A stretch of DNA of 64,000 bases from Frigoribacterium sp. PvP032 (GTDB taxonomy: Bacteria > Actinomycetota > Actinomycetes > Actinomycetales > Microbacteriaceae): positions 1,302,001 through 1,366,000 of the forward strand of contig NZ_JAFIBM010000001.1 in assembly GCF_017833035.1 (NCBI RefSeq), in the 5' to 3' direction. The position numbers were made by a program, and so were the translations under genes. Of this stretch, positions 45,964-56,560 are shown in pieces (position 1 is the first letter of the stretch; each line of letters begins with the position of its first letter). A model generated the notes under the pieces. It saw nothing but the letters and a program-made list of their open reading frames with translations, did not search any database and was not told where the DNA came from.

Positions 45964-45969
45964 TAGATT
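45964..45969 (+). promoter_or_regulatory. -10-like element for the ABC ATPase gene
   Basis: TAGATT, 6 bases before ATG 45976. It gives the transporter genes an own start after the hairpin. Confidence 0.5.
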
Positions 45970-45975
45970 GACGAG

Positions 45976-47492
<1,517 letters not shown>

Positions 47493-47496
<4 letters not shown>

Positions 47497-48770
47497 GCGA
47501 CGCGACGACCACGACCACCCCGGCGCCCCAGGGCCCCCCGACCGGAGGCGGCCTCGAGGCAGGCGACTCGCGCGGCTCGCGCCTGCTGCGTGAGGTCACC
47601 ACCGGCAACGCGGCGATCTCCGTGCTCGCCGTCGTGCTGGCCCTCGTCGTCTCCGGGCTGCTGATCGGCTTCACCGATCCCGACGTCCAGGCGACGACCG
47701 GCTACTTCTTCTCTCGCCCCTCCGACTTCTTCCAGGCGTTCTGGGCATCGGTCGGCGGCTCGTACTCCTCGCTGTTCCAGGGGTCCGTCTACAACTTCCG
47801 GGTCGACGGCTTCGCGGCCGGCATCCGCCCCCTGACCGAGACGCTCAACTACTCGGTGCCCCTGATCGCCGCAGGCCTCGGCGTGGCCCTCGCCTTCCGC
47901 GTCGGCCTCTTCAACATCGGCGCCAGGGGCCAGATGCTGATCGCGGCCGGCGCCGCGGGCTGGGTCGGCTTCTCGTTCGACCTGCCCCTCGCCGTGCACC
48001 TGCCCCTCGCCCTGCTCGCGGGCATCGCGGGCGGTGCCGTCTGGGGCGGGATCGTCGGCCTCCTCAAGGCGCGCACCGGCGCCCACGAGGTGATCCTCAC
48101 GATCATGCTCAACTACGTCGCGTTCTACCTGATCGCGTACGCCCTGCGCACCCCCGGCCTGCTGCAGGCTCCCGGCAGCCCCAACCCGAAGTCCCCGGCG
48201 ACGCTGCCGAGCGCGGTGCTGCCCGACCTGTTCGGGGCCCGGTACAACCTTAACTGGGGCTTCCTGCTCGTCATCGTGATCACCGCGGTCGTCTGGTGGC
48301 TCATCAACCGGTCGACGCTCGGCTTCCGGTTCAGGGCCGTCGGCGAGAACCCGCACGCCGCACGCACCGCCGGCATGAACGTCAAGAACATCTACCTCTA
48401 CGCGATGCTCATCTCGGGCGCCCTCGCCGGTGTCGCCGGCTCCACGCAGGTGCTCGGCACGCTCACCACCGGGTTCACCTCCGGCATCGACGCCGGCATC
48501 GGCTTCGACGCCATCACCGTCGCCCTCCTCGGTCGTTCGCGACCCTGGGGCGTCTTCGGCGCGGGCATCCTCTTCGGGGCGCTCAAGGCCGGCGGCTACT
48601 CCATGCAGGCGGCGAACGGGGTCCCCATCGACATCGTCCTCGTCGTCCAGTCCCTGATCGTGCTGTTCGTGGCGGCCCCGCCGCTGGTCCGCAGCATCTT
48701 CCGTCTGCCCGCGCCGGGTGCCCCTCGGGTGCCCCGCGGCTCGAAGAAGGAGGCGGTGGTCACCAAGTGA
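47493..48770 (+). CDS. nucleoside ABC transporter permease 1
   Basis: 425 residues with about nine to ten helices and a Thr/Pro-rich N-terminal tail. FNIGARGQMLIAAGAAGWVG and FRAVGENPHAARTAGMNVKN are the BPD-2 (branched-chain amino-acid/nucleoside) permease signatures. It pairs with the permease at 48767. GTG overlaps the ATPase stop. Confidence 0.9.
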
Positions 48771-50056
48771 GCACCCTCACCCCCGACACGGCGGTCCCCG
48801 CCGCGCCGACCCCCGGCCTCAGCCGCACCACCACGCGCAGCTACAAGGCGCCCATCGCGTTCGCGGTCTTCACCGTGATCGCCGTGGTCCTGTTCGTCGT
48901 GAACCCCCGCGAGGGATCGAGCACCTTCCGTCTCGCCACCGCGACCGACTTCTTCGCGCTGCCCGACGCCGTGGTGCCCTCGGCGGCCACCGGCATCGCG
49001 CTCACGGTCGTGCTCGCCGCCGTGACCGTCGTGGCGTTCCTGCTCGCCCGTCGGGCTCAGCGGGTGCCGATCTGGCTCGTGGCCGTCTTCGGCGTCCTCT
49101 TCCTCGTCGCGTTCCTCACCTGGACGAGCGCCGACGCCACGATCCCCGTCCCCGGCCTGCTGCTCGGGGCCCTCGCGCTCAGCACCCCGCTGATCTTCGG
49201 CGCCCTCGGCGGCGTCATCAGCGAGCGGGTCGGCGTCGTGAACGTGGCCATCGAGGGCCAGCTGCTCGCCGGCGCCTTCGTGTCGGCCGTCGTCGCGTCG
49301 GCGACCGGGTCCGCGTACGTGGGCCTCGCCTCCGCGATGGTGGCCGGCGTGCTCGTGTCGATGGTCCTGGCCGTCTTCAGCATCCGGTACATCGTCGACC
49401 AGGTGATCGTCGGCGTCGTGCTGAACGTGCTGGTCACGGGGCTCACGAGCTTCCTGTACTCGCAGGTCCTCACGAAGTCCGAGGCTCTCAACCAGGGCGT
49501 CCGGTTCCCGCAGCTGCCGATCCCCGGGCTCAGCCAGATCCCGATCGTCGGGCCGGTGTTCTTCCGCCAGACGATCATCGTGTACCTGATGTACATCGCG
49601 ATCGCCGTGGTCTTCTACGGGCTCTTCCGCACGCGGTGGGGCCTTCGCCTCCGCGCGGTCGGCGAGCACCCGCAGGCAGCCGACACCGTGGGCATCAAGG
49701 TCAACGCGACCCGCTTCTGGAACGTCTCGCTCGCAGGCGCCATCGCTGGTCTCGGCGGTGCGTACTTCACGCTCGGCTCGCTCGGCAACTTCCAGAAGGA
49801 GATGACGGCGGGCGCCGGGTTCATCGCCCTCGCCGCGGTCATCTTCGGCCGGTGGGACCCGATCAGGGCGACGCTCGCGGCGCTGCTCTTCGGCTTCGCG
49901 TCGAACCTCCAGAACGTGCTCGGCGCCATCGGGTCGCCGGTCCCCAGCGAGTTCATGCTGATGCTGCCGTACGTCGTCACGATCTTCGCCGTCGCCGGCC
50001 TCGTCGGCCAGTCCCGGGGCCCGGCCGCGTCCGGCAAGCCCTACGTCAAGTCGTGA
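48767..50056 (+). CDS. nucleoside ABC transporter permease 2
   Basis: 429 residues from GTG 48767 (GTGA overlap). The permease signature is GVVNVAIEGQLLAGAFVSAV and LRAVGEHPQAADTVGIKVN, with about eight to ten helices. Earlier in-frame codons lie within the previous gene and are shadow. With the partner permease it forms the membrane channel. Confidence 0.9.
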   Translation: MSTLTPDTAVPAAPTPGLSRTTTRSYKAPIAFAVFTVIAVVLFVVNPREGSSTFRLATATDFFALPDAVVPSAATGIALTVVLAAVTVVAFLLARRAQRVPIWLVAVFGVLFLVAFLTWTSADATIPVPGLLLGALALSTPLIFGALGGVISERVGVVNVAIEGQLLAGAFVSAVVASATGSAYVGLASAMVAGVLVSMVLAVFSIRYIVDQVIVGVVLNVLVTGLTSFLYSQVLTKSEALNQGVRFPQLPIPGLSQIPIVGPVFFRQTIIVYLMYIAIAVVFYGLFRTRWGLRLRAVGEHPQAADTVGIKVNATRFWNVSLAGAIAGLGGAYFTLGSLGNFQKEMTAGAGFIALAAVIFGRWDPIRATLAALLFGFASNLQNVLGAIGSPVPSEFMLMLPYVVTIFAVAGLVGQSRGPAASGKPYVKS

Positions 50057-50472
50057 GCGTCGCCGAGACCACCGACTGGGAGGCGCTCCGAGAGGCCGCC
50101 AGGGAGGCGATGACCAAGGCCTACGTGCCGTACTCCCGGTTCCCCGTGGGCGCCGCCGCGCTGACGGCCGACGGCCGGCTCGTCACCGGCTGCAACATCG
50201 AGAACGCCTCGTACGGCATCACCCTGTGCGCCGAGTGCTCGCTCGTCAGCGACCTCGTCATGGGAGGCGGCGGCCAGCTCGTCGCGTTCGCCTGCGTCGA
50301 CGGCAACGGCGGGGTCCTGATGCCCTGCGGCCGCTGCCGCCAGCTGCTCTACGAGCACTCCCACGAGACGATGGTGCTCGACACCGTCTCCGGCCTCAAG
50401 TCCATCGACGAGGTGATCCCGGACGCGTTCGGGCCCCGTCAACTCGAGCAGTACCGCGACTCGCAGTCGTAG
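50053..50472 (+). CDS. cdd: cytidine deaminase
   Basis: 139 residues, tetrameric small form. Zinc site and catalytic Glu: GCNIENASYG, CAECSLVS and CGRCRQLL. Turns cytidine or deoxycytidine into uridine or deoxyuridine. GTG start overlaps the permease stop, so the enzyme is coupled to uptake. Confidence 0.95.
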   Translation: MSVAETTDWEALREAAREAMTKAYVPYSRFPVGAAALTADGRLVTGCNIENASYGITLCAECSLVSDLVMGGGGQLVAFACVDGNGGVLMPCGRCRQLLYEHSHETMVLDTVSGLKSIDEVIPDAFGPRQLEQYRDSQS

Positions 50473-50486
50473 CTAGGAGCACCATC

Positions 50487-51809
50487 ATGACCACCAGCGA
50501 CACCGCCACCACCGCCTCCTCGACGTCTGTCGAGCCCTTCGACACGGTCGACCTCATCCGCGTGAAGCGACGCGGCGACGCGCTCGAGACTCCCCAGATC
50601 GACTGGCTGATCGACGCCTACACCCGCGGCTACGTCGCGGACGAGCAGATGGCCGCGCTCACGATGGCGATCTTCCTGAACGGCATGGAGCGCCGCGAGA
50701 TCCGCGACATGACGCTGGCGATGATCCGCAGCGGCGAGACGATGGACTTCACGGGCCTCGGCAAGACGACGGTCGACAAGCACTCGACCGGGGGAGTGGG
50801 CGACAAGATCACCCTGCCCCTGGCGCCCTTGGTCGCCTCCTTCGGGGTCGCCGTGCCGCAGCTCTCCGGCCGTGGCCTCGGGCACACCGGCGGCACGCTC
50901 GACAAGCTCGAGTCGATCCCCGGCTGGCAGGCGTCGATCTCGAACGAGCGGATGCGCGAGATCATGGCCGACTCGGGCGCGGTCGTCTGCGCTGCCGGCT
51001 CGGGCCTCGCCCCCGCCGACGGCAAGCTCTACGCACTCCGCGACATCACGGGCACGGTCGAGGCGATCCCGCTGATCGCGTCGTCGATCATGAGCAAGAA
51101 GATCGCGGAGGGCACGGCGGCGCTCGTGCTCGACGTGAAGTTCGGCTCCGGCGCGTTCATCCAGGACATCGAGCAGTCGCGCCTGCTGGCGCAGACGATG
51201 GTCGACCTCGGCAAGGACGCGGGCGTCGCGACGACCGCGCTGCTCACTGACATGAACGTCCCGCTCGGCCTGACCATCGGCAACGCGCTCGAGGTCCGCG
51301 AGTCGATCGAGACCCTGGCAGGAGGCGGTCCGTCCGACATCCGCGAGCTGACGGTCGCGCTCGCCCGCGAGATGCTCACCCTCGCTGGCCAGCCCGACGC
51401 CGACGTCGAGGCCGCCCTCGACGACGGGCGGGCGATGGACGCCTGGAAGACCATGATCCGCGCCCAGGGAGGCGACCCCGACGCGGCCCTGCCCACCGCC
51501 CGCGAGACGCACGTCGTGACCGCAGGTCGGAGCGGCTTCGTGACCGAGCAGCAGGCGCTGCCCTTCGGCATCGGGGCCTGGCGCCTCGGAGCCGGTCGTG
51601 CCCGCAAGCAGGACCCTGTGCAGGCGGCCGCGGGCATCGAGCTGCACGCCAAGCTCGGCGACGCCGTCGTCGAGGGGCAGCCGCTCTTCACGCTGCACGC
51701 CGACGAGCCCGCGCGGTTCGAGCGAGCGCTCGAGGCGGTCGAGGGCGCGTGGGCCATCGGCGACGAGCGCGTCGAGCGCGGCCCGCTGGTCGCCGGCCGC
51801 GTCTCCTGA
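50487..51809 (+). CDS. deoA: thymidine phosphorylase
   Basis: 440 residues. KHSTGGVGDKITLPLAPLVA, GRGLGHTGGTLDKLESIPG and LYALRDITGTVEAIPLIASS are diagnostic of pyrimidine-nucleoside phosphorylases. It splits thymidine or deoxyuridine with phosphate, giving deoxyribose-1-phosphate. AGGAG lies upstream of ATG 50487. The gene continues the uptake operon. Confidence 0.95.
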   Translation: MTTSDTATTASSTSVEPFDTVDLIRVKRRGDALETPQIDWLIDAYTRGYVADEQMAALTMAIFLNGMERREIRDMTLAMIRSGETMDFTGLGKTTVDKHSTGGVGDKITLPLAPLVASFGVAVPQLSGRGLGHTGGTLDKLESIPGWQASISNERMREIMADSGAVVCAAGSGLAPADGKLYALRDITGTVEAIPLIASSIMSKKIAEGTAALVLDVKFGSGAFIQDIEQSRLLAQTMVDLGKDAGVATTALLTDMNVPLGLTIGNALEVRESIETLAGGGPSDIRELTVALAREMLTLAGQPDADVEAALDDGRAMDAWKTMIRAQGGDPDAALPTARETHVVTAGRSGFVTEQQALPFGIGAWRLGAGRARKQDPVQAAAGIELHAKLGDAVVEGQPLFTLHADEPARFERALEAVEGAWAIGDERVERGPLVAGRVS

Positions 51810-51851
51810 CGGACGGACGCCGACCCCCAGCGACGAGACGCCGGGCGGCGG

Positions 51852-51857
51852 TAGCCT
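51852..51857 (+). promoter_or_regulatory. -10-like element for add
   Basis: TAGCCT, 6 bases before ATG 51864. Confidence 0.5.
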
Positions 51858-51863
51858 TGTCCC

Positions 51864-52988
51864 ATGAGCGCACCGGACAAGGACTACCGCCTGCCTGACG
51901 GCGGACCCCGCATCGCCCCCCTGCCGAAGGTGTCGTTGCACGACCACCTCGACGGCGGGCTGCGGCCCCAGACCATCGTCGAGCTGGCCGACGAGATCGG
52001 CTACGAGCTGCCCGTGACGGGCGGGGCCGACGAACTGGGCCGCTGGTTCGTCGACAGCGCCGACTCGGGCAACCTGCCCGACTACCTGAAGACCTTCGAC
52101 GTCACGACGGCCGTCATGCAGACCGAGGCCGGTCTCGAGCGCGTCGCGCGCGAGTTCGTCCTCGACCTGGCGGGCGACGGGGTCGTCCACGGCGAGGTCC
52201 GCTGGGCTCCCGAGCAGCACCTCCAGGGCGGGCTCAGCCTCGACCAGACCGTCGAGGCGGTCCAGCGCGGGATCGAGCAGGCGATCGACCAGCTCGACGG
52301 CGAGGGCCACGTCATCTCGATCGGCCAGCTGGTCACGGCCATGCGGCACGCCGACCGCGGTCTCGAGATCGCGCAGCTGGCCGTCAAGCACCGCGAGGCC
52401 GGCGTGATCGGCTTCGACATCGCCGGGGCCGAGGCGGGCTTCCCCGCGTCGAACCAGCGACCGGCCTTCGACCTGCTGGCCCGCGAGTTCATGCCCGTGA
52501 CCGTCCACGCGGGCGAGGCCGACGGCCTCGAGAGCATCCGCAGCGCCCTCCTCGACGGTCGGGCCCTCCGGCTCGGGCACGGGGTCCGCCTCGCCGAGGA
52601 CATCCGCGTCGTCGGGTCCGCGGGCGAGCAGACGACCGTCGAGCTCGGCCCGATCGCCTCGTGGGTCCGCGATCGTGAGATCGCGCTGGAGCTCTCGCCC
52701 CAGTCCAACCTGCAGACCGGCGCGATCGCCGCGTGGGGCCGCGACCTCGACGACCACCCCTTCGACCTGCTGTACCAGCTCGGCTACTGCGTGACGGTCA
52801 ACACGGACAACCGCCTGATGAGCGACACCAGCCTCACGAAAGAACTGGCGCTGCTCGCCCAGGCGTTCGACTACGGCCTGTCCGACCTCGAGACGTTCCA
52901 GCTCAACGCCGCGGCGTCGAGCTTCCTGCCCCTCGAGGACCGAGAGGCGCTGGCCGACCGCATCACGGCGGGCTACGGGGAGGCCTGA
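51864..52988 (+). CDS. add: adenosine deaminase
   Basis: 374 residues. Zinc ligands in LHDHLDGGLRP and TVHAGEADG, catalytic HGVRL region (RLGHGVRLAED), and SPQSNLQTGAI with TVNTDNRLMSDT. Deaminates adenosine to inosine. The substrate histidines and aspartate expected of Ada are in place. It may have its own leaderless promoter although deoA precedes it by 54 bases. Confidence 0.93.
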   Translation: MSAPDKDYRLPDGGPRIAPLPKVSLHDHLDGGLRPQTIVELADEIGYELPVTGGADELGRWFVDSADSGNLPDYLKTFDVTTAVMQTEAGLERVAREFVLDLAGDGVVHGEVRWAPEQHLQGGLSLDQTVEAVQRGIEQAIDQLDGEGHVISIGQLVTAMRHADRGLEIAQLAVKHREAGVIGFDIAGAEAGFPASNQRPAFDLLAREFMPVTVHAGEADGLESIRSALLDGRALRLGHGVRLAEDIRVVGSAGEQTTVELGPIASWVRDREIALELSPQSNLQTGAIAAWGRDLDDHPFDLLYQLGYCVTVNTDNRLMSDTSLTKELALLAQAFDYGLSDLETFQLNAAASSFLPLEDREALADRITAGYGEA

Positions 52989-52990
52989 CC

Positions 52991-53437
52991 GTGGCGCTCC
53001 CGTCCCTGCCCGACTCGGCGGTCGTCATCGCGGCCGACGCCCCCGACTGGCGCGCCGCGGTGCGTCGCGCGGGCGACGCCCTGGTGGCCTCCGGCTCCAC
53101 GCGTGACGGCTACGGCGACGAGATGGTCCGCATGATCGAGGAGCACGGCCCCTACGTGGTCATCGCCCCCGGCCTGGTGCTCGCGCACTCCAGGCCGGAC
53201 GAGAGCGTCCTGCAGGACGGCCTCGCCGTCGTGACGCTCGCCGAGCCGGTGCCGTTCGGCCACCCGCACAACGACCCCGTGAGCGTCGTGCTCGGCCTCG
53301 CGGTGAAGTCGGTGGGCGGGCACCTCGAGTCGATCGCCGACCTGGCGAACGTCTTCAACGACGCGTCGGTGATCCCGGCGCTGGCGGGTGCGACGAGTGC
53401 TGACGAGGTCCGCCGGCTGATGGGGATGAGAGCATGA
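52991..53437 (+). CDS. PTS sugar transporter subunit IIA (mannitol/fructose/ascorbate type)
   Basis: 148 residues. GPYVVIAPGLVLAHSRPDES holds the phosphorylated His66, the site that accepts phosphate from HPr. VVTLAEPVPFGHPHNDPV is typical of the ascorbate-like (UlaC) branch. GTG start two bases after the add stop. No IIC permease follows. Confidence 0.85.
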   Translation: MALPSLPDSAVVIAADAPDWRAAVRRAGDALVASGSTRDGYGDEMVRMIEEHGPYVVIAPGLVLAHSRPDESVLQDGLAVVTLAEPVPFGHPHNDPVSVVLGLAVKSVGGHLESIADLANVFNDASVIPALAGATSADEVRRLMGMRA

Positions 53438-53706
53438 AGATCGTGACCATCTGCGGCGCCGGCATCGGCAGCAGCGGGATCCTCAAGGTCAACGCCGAGC
53501 GCGTCCTGGCCCGGCTCGACATCGAGGCCGACGTGGTCGCCGCGGACGTCGCCTCCATCGCCACCGTGGCCGACGACGCGCAGGTCATCCTCACGTCTCA
53601 GGAGTTCGTCGACGCGATCGGCACGACCTTCGCCGACGTCATCGTCATCCAGAACCACTTCGACCAGGCGGAGCTGACCGAGAAGCTGCAGAAGTCCCTG
53701 GGCTGA
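53434..53706 (+). CDS. PTS sugar transporter subunit IIB (lactose/ascorbate type)
   Basis: 90 residues, a stand-alone IIB. KIVTICGAGIGSSGILKVN holds the phospho-acceptor Cys7. ATG overlaps the IIA stop by 4 bases. With IIA it forms a relay whose membrane IIC partner must be elsewhere. A strong hairpin follows the stop. Confidence 0.88.
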   Translation: MKIVTICGAGIGSSGILKVNAERVLARLDIEADVVAADVASIATVADDAQVILTSQEFVDAIGTTFADVIVIQNHFDQAELTEKLQKSLG

Positions 53707-53724
53707 GAACGGCCCCGGACGCGG

Positions 53725-53763
53725 GAGAGGGCCAGGTCGCACGAGGTGCGGCCTGGCCCTCTC
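53725..53763. terminator. bidirectional terminator between IIB and pgm genes
   Basis: GAGAGGGCCAGG pairs perfectly with CCTGGCCCTCTC; after one mismatch, CGCAC pairs with GTGCG around a GAG loop. It serves the two convergent operons. Confidence 0.85.
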
Positions 53764-53788
53764 GTCGTCGCTGCTCGGGGGCCTGCAG

Positions 53789-55474
53789 CTAGCTCAGCAG
53801 CTCGCGCATGCCGGCGTCGAGATCCGCGACGGCAGCCTCGGCGGCGGCACGGCGGGCCCGCGCGTCGCCCTCGGTGCTCGAGGCGTCGATGTAGACCTTG
53901 AGCTTCGGCTCGGTGCCGCTCGGGCGCACGATCACGCGCGACCCGTCGGTGAACCAGTAGCGCAGCACGTCACCGGCGGGGAACCCGCCGAAGCCGTCCC
54001 GGAAGTCGTCCACGTGGTCGACGCGGTGCGATCCCACGGTCGCGGGGGGCGCCTCCCGCAGCCGGCTCGTCAGCCTGCTGATCTCGGCGAGGTCGTCGAC
54101 GCGGAGCGAGATCTGCGACGAGGCGTACGCCCCGAAGCCCTCGTCGAAGGCGGTGAGGTGCTCGGCGACCGACGACCCGGCGGCAGCCAGCTCGGCGGCC
54201 AGCGCGAGGAAGTCGACCGCGGCGGAGATGCCGTCCTTGTCGCGCACCTTCTCCGGGTCGACGAGGTAGCCGAGGGCCTCCTCGTAGCCGTACAGCAGCC
54301 CGCCCACGCGCGAGACCCACTTGAAGCCGGTGAGGGTGTCGACGTAGTCCAGGTCGTAGCGGCGGGCGACCTCACGGAGGGCCGGTGACGAGACGATGCT
54401 CGCGGCCAGGGTGCCGTCGACGTCGTCCCTCCGAGCTCGCTCGGCGGCGCGCCAGCCGAGCAGGGCGCCGACCTCGTTGCCCGAGAGGCGGCGCCAGCCG
54501 TCGGCCGAGGGCACGGCGACGGCGAGCCGGTCGGCGTCGGGGTCGTTGGCGATCACCAGGTCGGCCGACACCCGGTCAGCGGTCGCGAAGGCGAGGTCGA
54601 GCGCACCGGGCTCCTCGGGGTTGGGGAACGCCACGGTGGGGAAGTCCGGGTCGGGCGCGGACTGCTCGGCCACGGGGATCGGCTCGACGAAGCCGGCCTG
54701 GGCGAAGACCCGGCGCGCGACCTCCCACCCGACGCCGTGCATGGCCGTGTAGACGACGCACGGCTGCGTGCCCGAGGCCGCGGTGCCGGCGAGGGCCGCC
54801 GTGCGGCGGACGTACTCGCCGACGAGGTCGTCGCCCGCCTCGGCGAAGTCGTCCGACCGGGGCAGCTCGCTGACCGGCCGGGTGGCCGCGTCGTCGATGT
54901 GCGCGGCGATCTCGGCGTCGACCGGCGCGACGATCTGCGAGCCGGCGTCGACGCCGCCGAGGTACACCTTGTAGCCGTTGTCCCGAGCGGGGTTGTGGCT
55001 CGCGGTCACCATGACGCCGGCGCTGACGTCGAGGTGCCGCACGGCGAAGGCGAGCACCGGCGTCGGCAGGGCGCGGGGCAGGATCGTCGTGCGGACCCCG
55101 GCCGCGGCCATGATCTCGGCCGTGTCACGGGCGAAGACGGCGCTGTTCTTGCGCCCGTCGTACCCGATCACGATGCTCGGCTCGGTCTCGCGACCGGTGA
55201 GGAACGCGGCGAAGCCGGCGGCGGCCTGGGCGACGAGGACGCGGTTCATCCGGGCCGAGCCCGCCCCGAGGGCGCCGCGGAGCCCGGCCGTGCCGAAGGC
55301 GAGGCGCGTGTCGAAGCGGTCGTGCAGGTCGGCCACGGCGGCGGCGTCGCCGGACTCGACTGCCGCGAGGACGGCGTCGAGCTCGTCGCGCGTCTCGTCG
55401 TCCGGGTCCTGGTCGCGCCACGAGCAAGCCGTGGCGACCAGGGCGTCGTCGGTCTGGGCCGCGTCGTCGGTCAC
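53789..55474 (-). CDS. phospho-sugar mutase (phosphoglucomutase/phosphomannomutase family)
   Basis: 561 residues from GTG 55474, overlapping the pnp stop (GTGA). Catalytic serine in MVTASHNPARDNGYKVY, magnesium loop ANDPDADRLAV, and sugar-binding EEALGYLVDP and RPSGTEPKLKVYID. The N-terminus FGTAGLRG is the PgcA-type long mutase. Coupled to pnp, it could move phosphate on the ribose-1-phosphate released; the true hexose/pentose preference is not readable. Confidence 0.9.
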   Translation of the reverse strand: MTDDAAQTDDALVATACSWRDQDPDDETRDELDAVLAAVESGDAAAVADLHDRFDTRLAFGTAGLRGALGAGSARMNRVLVAQAAAGFAAFLTGRETEPSIVIGYDGRKNSAVFARDTAEIMAAAGVRTTILPRALPTPVLAFAVRHLDVSAGVMVTASHNPARDNGYKVYLGGVDAGSQIVAPVDAEIAAHIDDAATRPVSELPRSDDFAEAGDDLVGEYVRRTAALAGTAASGTQPCVVYTAMHGVGWEVARRVFAQAGFVEPIPVAEQSAPDPDFPTVAFPNPEEPGALDLAFATADRVSADLVIANDPDADRLAVAVPSADGWRRLSGNEVGALLGWRAAERARRDDVDGTLAASIVSSPALREVARRYDLDYVDTLTGFKWVSRVGGLLYGYEEALGYLVDPEKVRDKDGISAAVDFLALAAELAAAGSSVAEHLTAFDEGFGAYASSQISLRVDDLAEISRLTSRLREAPPATVGSHRVDHVDDFRDGFGGFPAGDVLRYWFTDGSRVIVRPSGTEPKLKVYIDASSTEGDARARRAAAEAAVADLDAGMRELLS

Positions 55475-56301
55475 AGGGCCGCCACGATGCGAGCCAGGAG
55501 CTGGCTGATGGCGGCCTCGGCGTCCTTGCCGGCCTGGAGCACCTCCTGGTGGCTCAGGGGCGTCTTCTGGATGCCGGCGGCGAGGTTGGTGATCAGCGAC
55601 ATGCCGAGCACCTCCATGCCGGCCTCGCGGGCGGCGATCGCCTCGAGCGCCGTCGACATGCCGACGATGTGCCCGCCCATGGCCTTGGCCATCTGCACCT
55701 CGGCGGGCGTCTCGTAGTGCGGTCCGCGGAACTGCGTGTAGACGCCCTCGTCGAGGCTCGGGTCGATGCCCTTGGCCAGGGCGCGGAGACGTGCCGAGTA
55801 GAGGTCGGTGAGGTCGATGAAGGTGGCGCCCTCGAGGGGGCTGTCGGCCGTGAGGTTGATGTGGTCGCTGATGAGGACGGGGCTGCCCGGCGTCCACGTC
55901 TCCTTGATGCCGCCGGCGCCGTTCGTGAGGATCATCGTGCGGGCGCCCGTGGCGGCGGCGGTGCGCACGCTGTGGACGACGCGGCGGACGCCGTGGCCCT
56001 CGTAGTAGTGCGTGCGGGCGCCGATGACGAGGGCGTGCTTGCCGCTCGGCAGCGCGATGCTGCGGATCGACCCGGTGTGGCCGACGACCGCCGAGGCGCT
56101 GAAGCCCGTGATCTCGGTCGCGGGGATCTCGGCCGTGGTCTCGCCGATCAGGTCGGCGGCCTTCGCCCAGCCGCTGCCCAGGGTGAGGGCGACGTCGTGG
56201 TGGGCGACGCCTGTCGCCTCGGCGATCTGGGCGGCGGCGGTGCGGGCGACCTCGAACGGGTCGGCGGCGCCGTCGAGGGGGTGCGTGGGTGTCTCGGACA
56301 T
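55471..56301 (-). CDS. punA: purine-nucleoside phosphorylase
   Basis: 276 residues, the trimeric high-molecular class II type. VALTLGSGWAKAAD, GARTHYYEGHGVRRVVHSVR, LTNGAGGIKETWTPGSPVLI and FRGPHYETPAEVQMAKAMG are diagnostic. Cleaves inosine, guanosine and deoxy-forms to base plus ribose-1-phosphate. ATG 56301 lies 7 bases after TAGAGT on its strand. Confidence 0.94.
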   Translation of the reverse strand: MSETPTHPLDGAADPFEVARTAAAQIAEATGVAHHDVALTLGSGWAKAADLIGETTAEIPATEITGFSASAVVGHTGSIRSIALPSGKHALVIGARTHYYEGHGVRRVVHSVRTAAATGARTMILTNGAGGIKETWTPGSPVLISDHINLTADSPLEGATFIDLTDLYSARLRALAKGIDPSLDEGVYTQFRGPHYETPAEVQMAKAMGGHIVGMSTALEAIAAREAGMEVLGMSLITNLAAGIQKTPLSHQEVLQAGKDAEAAISQLLARIVAAL

Positions 56302-56308
56302 GCCGTCC

Positions 56309-56314
56309 ACTCTA
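56309..56314 (-). promoter_or_regulatory. -10-like element for punA
   Basis: TAGAGT on the minus strand, 7 bases before ATG 56301. Confidence 0.5.
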
Positions 56315-56340
56315 GATCCCGCGCCCCGCCTCCTTAATCG

Positions 56341-56373
56341 CCCCTCCTCATTCAGGAACTTCCTGCCTGAACC
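56341..56373. repeat. left inverted repeat of the 1.2-kb palindrome-flanked element
   Basis: 33 bases matching, inverted, 28 of 33 positions at 57522-57554. The inner 18 bases (56341-56358 against 57537-57554) match perfectly. Confidence 0.9.
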
Positions 56374-56391
56374 GTGCGGTGGGGGGAGCCA

Positions 56392-56450
56392 GGTTCCTGT
56401 TCCGTGCACGCTTCAGGAACCTCGGACCGTTCGTTCCTGCGTCGTGCACG
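56392..56450. repeat. two GTTCCTG..CGTGCACG..CAGG palindromic units
   Basis: GGTTCCTG-TTC-CGTGCACG-CTT-CAGGAACC at 56392-56421 is a 30-base near-palindrome. A second unit has GTTCCTG at 56433 and CGTGCACG at 56443-56450. A third copy is in the 3' end of the enclosed gene (57475-57502). Confidence 0.88.
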
Positions 56451-56560
56451 TCCTCAGGGCGTCCTAGTCGTCCCTGCACCGGCGGCAGACCTCCACATCG
56501 CCTCCACAGGGCAGCCGAGGAGGCGCTGGTCGGGGCCCGGACACCGGTGACGATGCGGAG

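Noticed and set aside
56302-56409. N-terminal extension of PNP through the left repeat
   Set aside because: The added residues come from the inverted repeat, and the mirrored repeat at 57.5 kb gives the same GSGRxFLNEEG peptide on the opposite side, so this is repeat DNA and not protein. ATG 56301 has a good promoter-like box.
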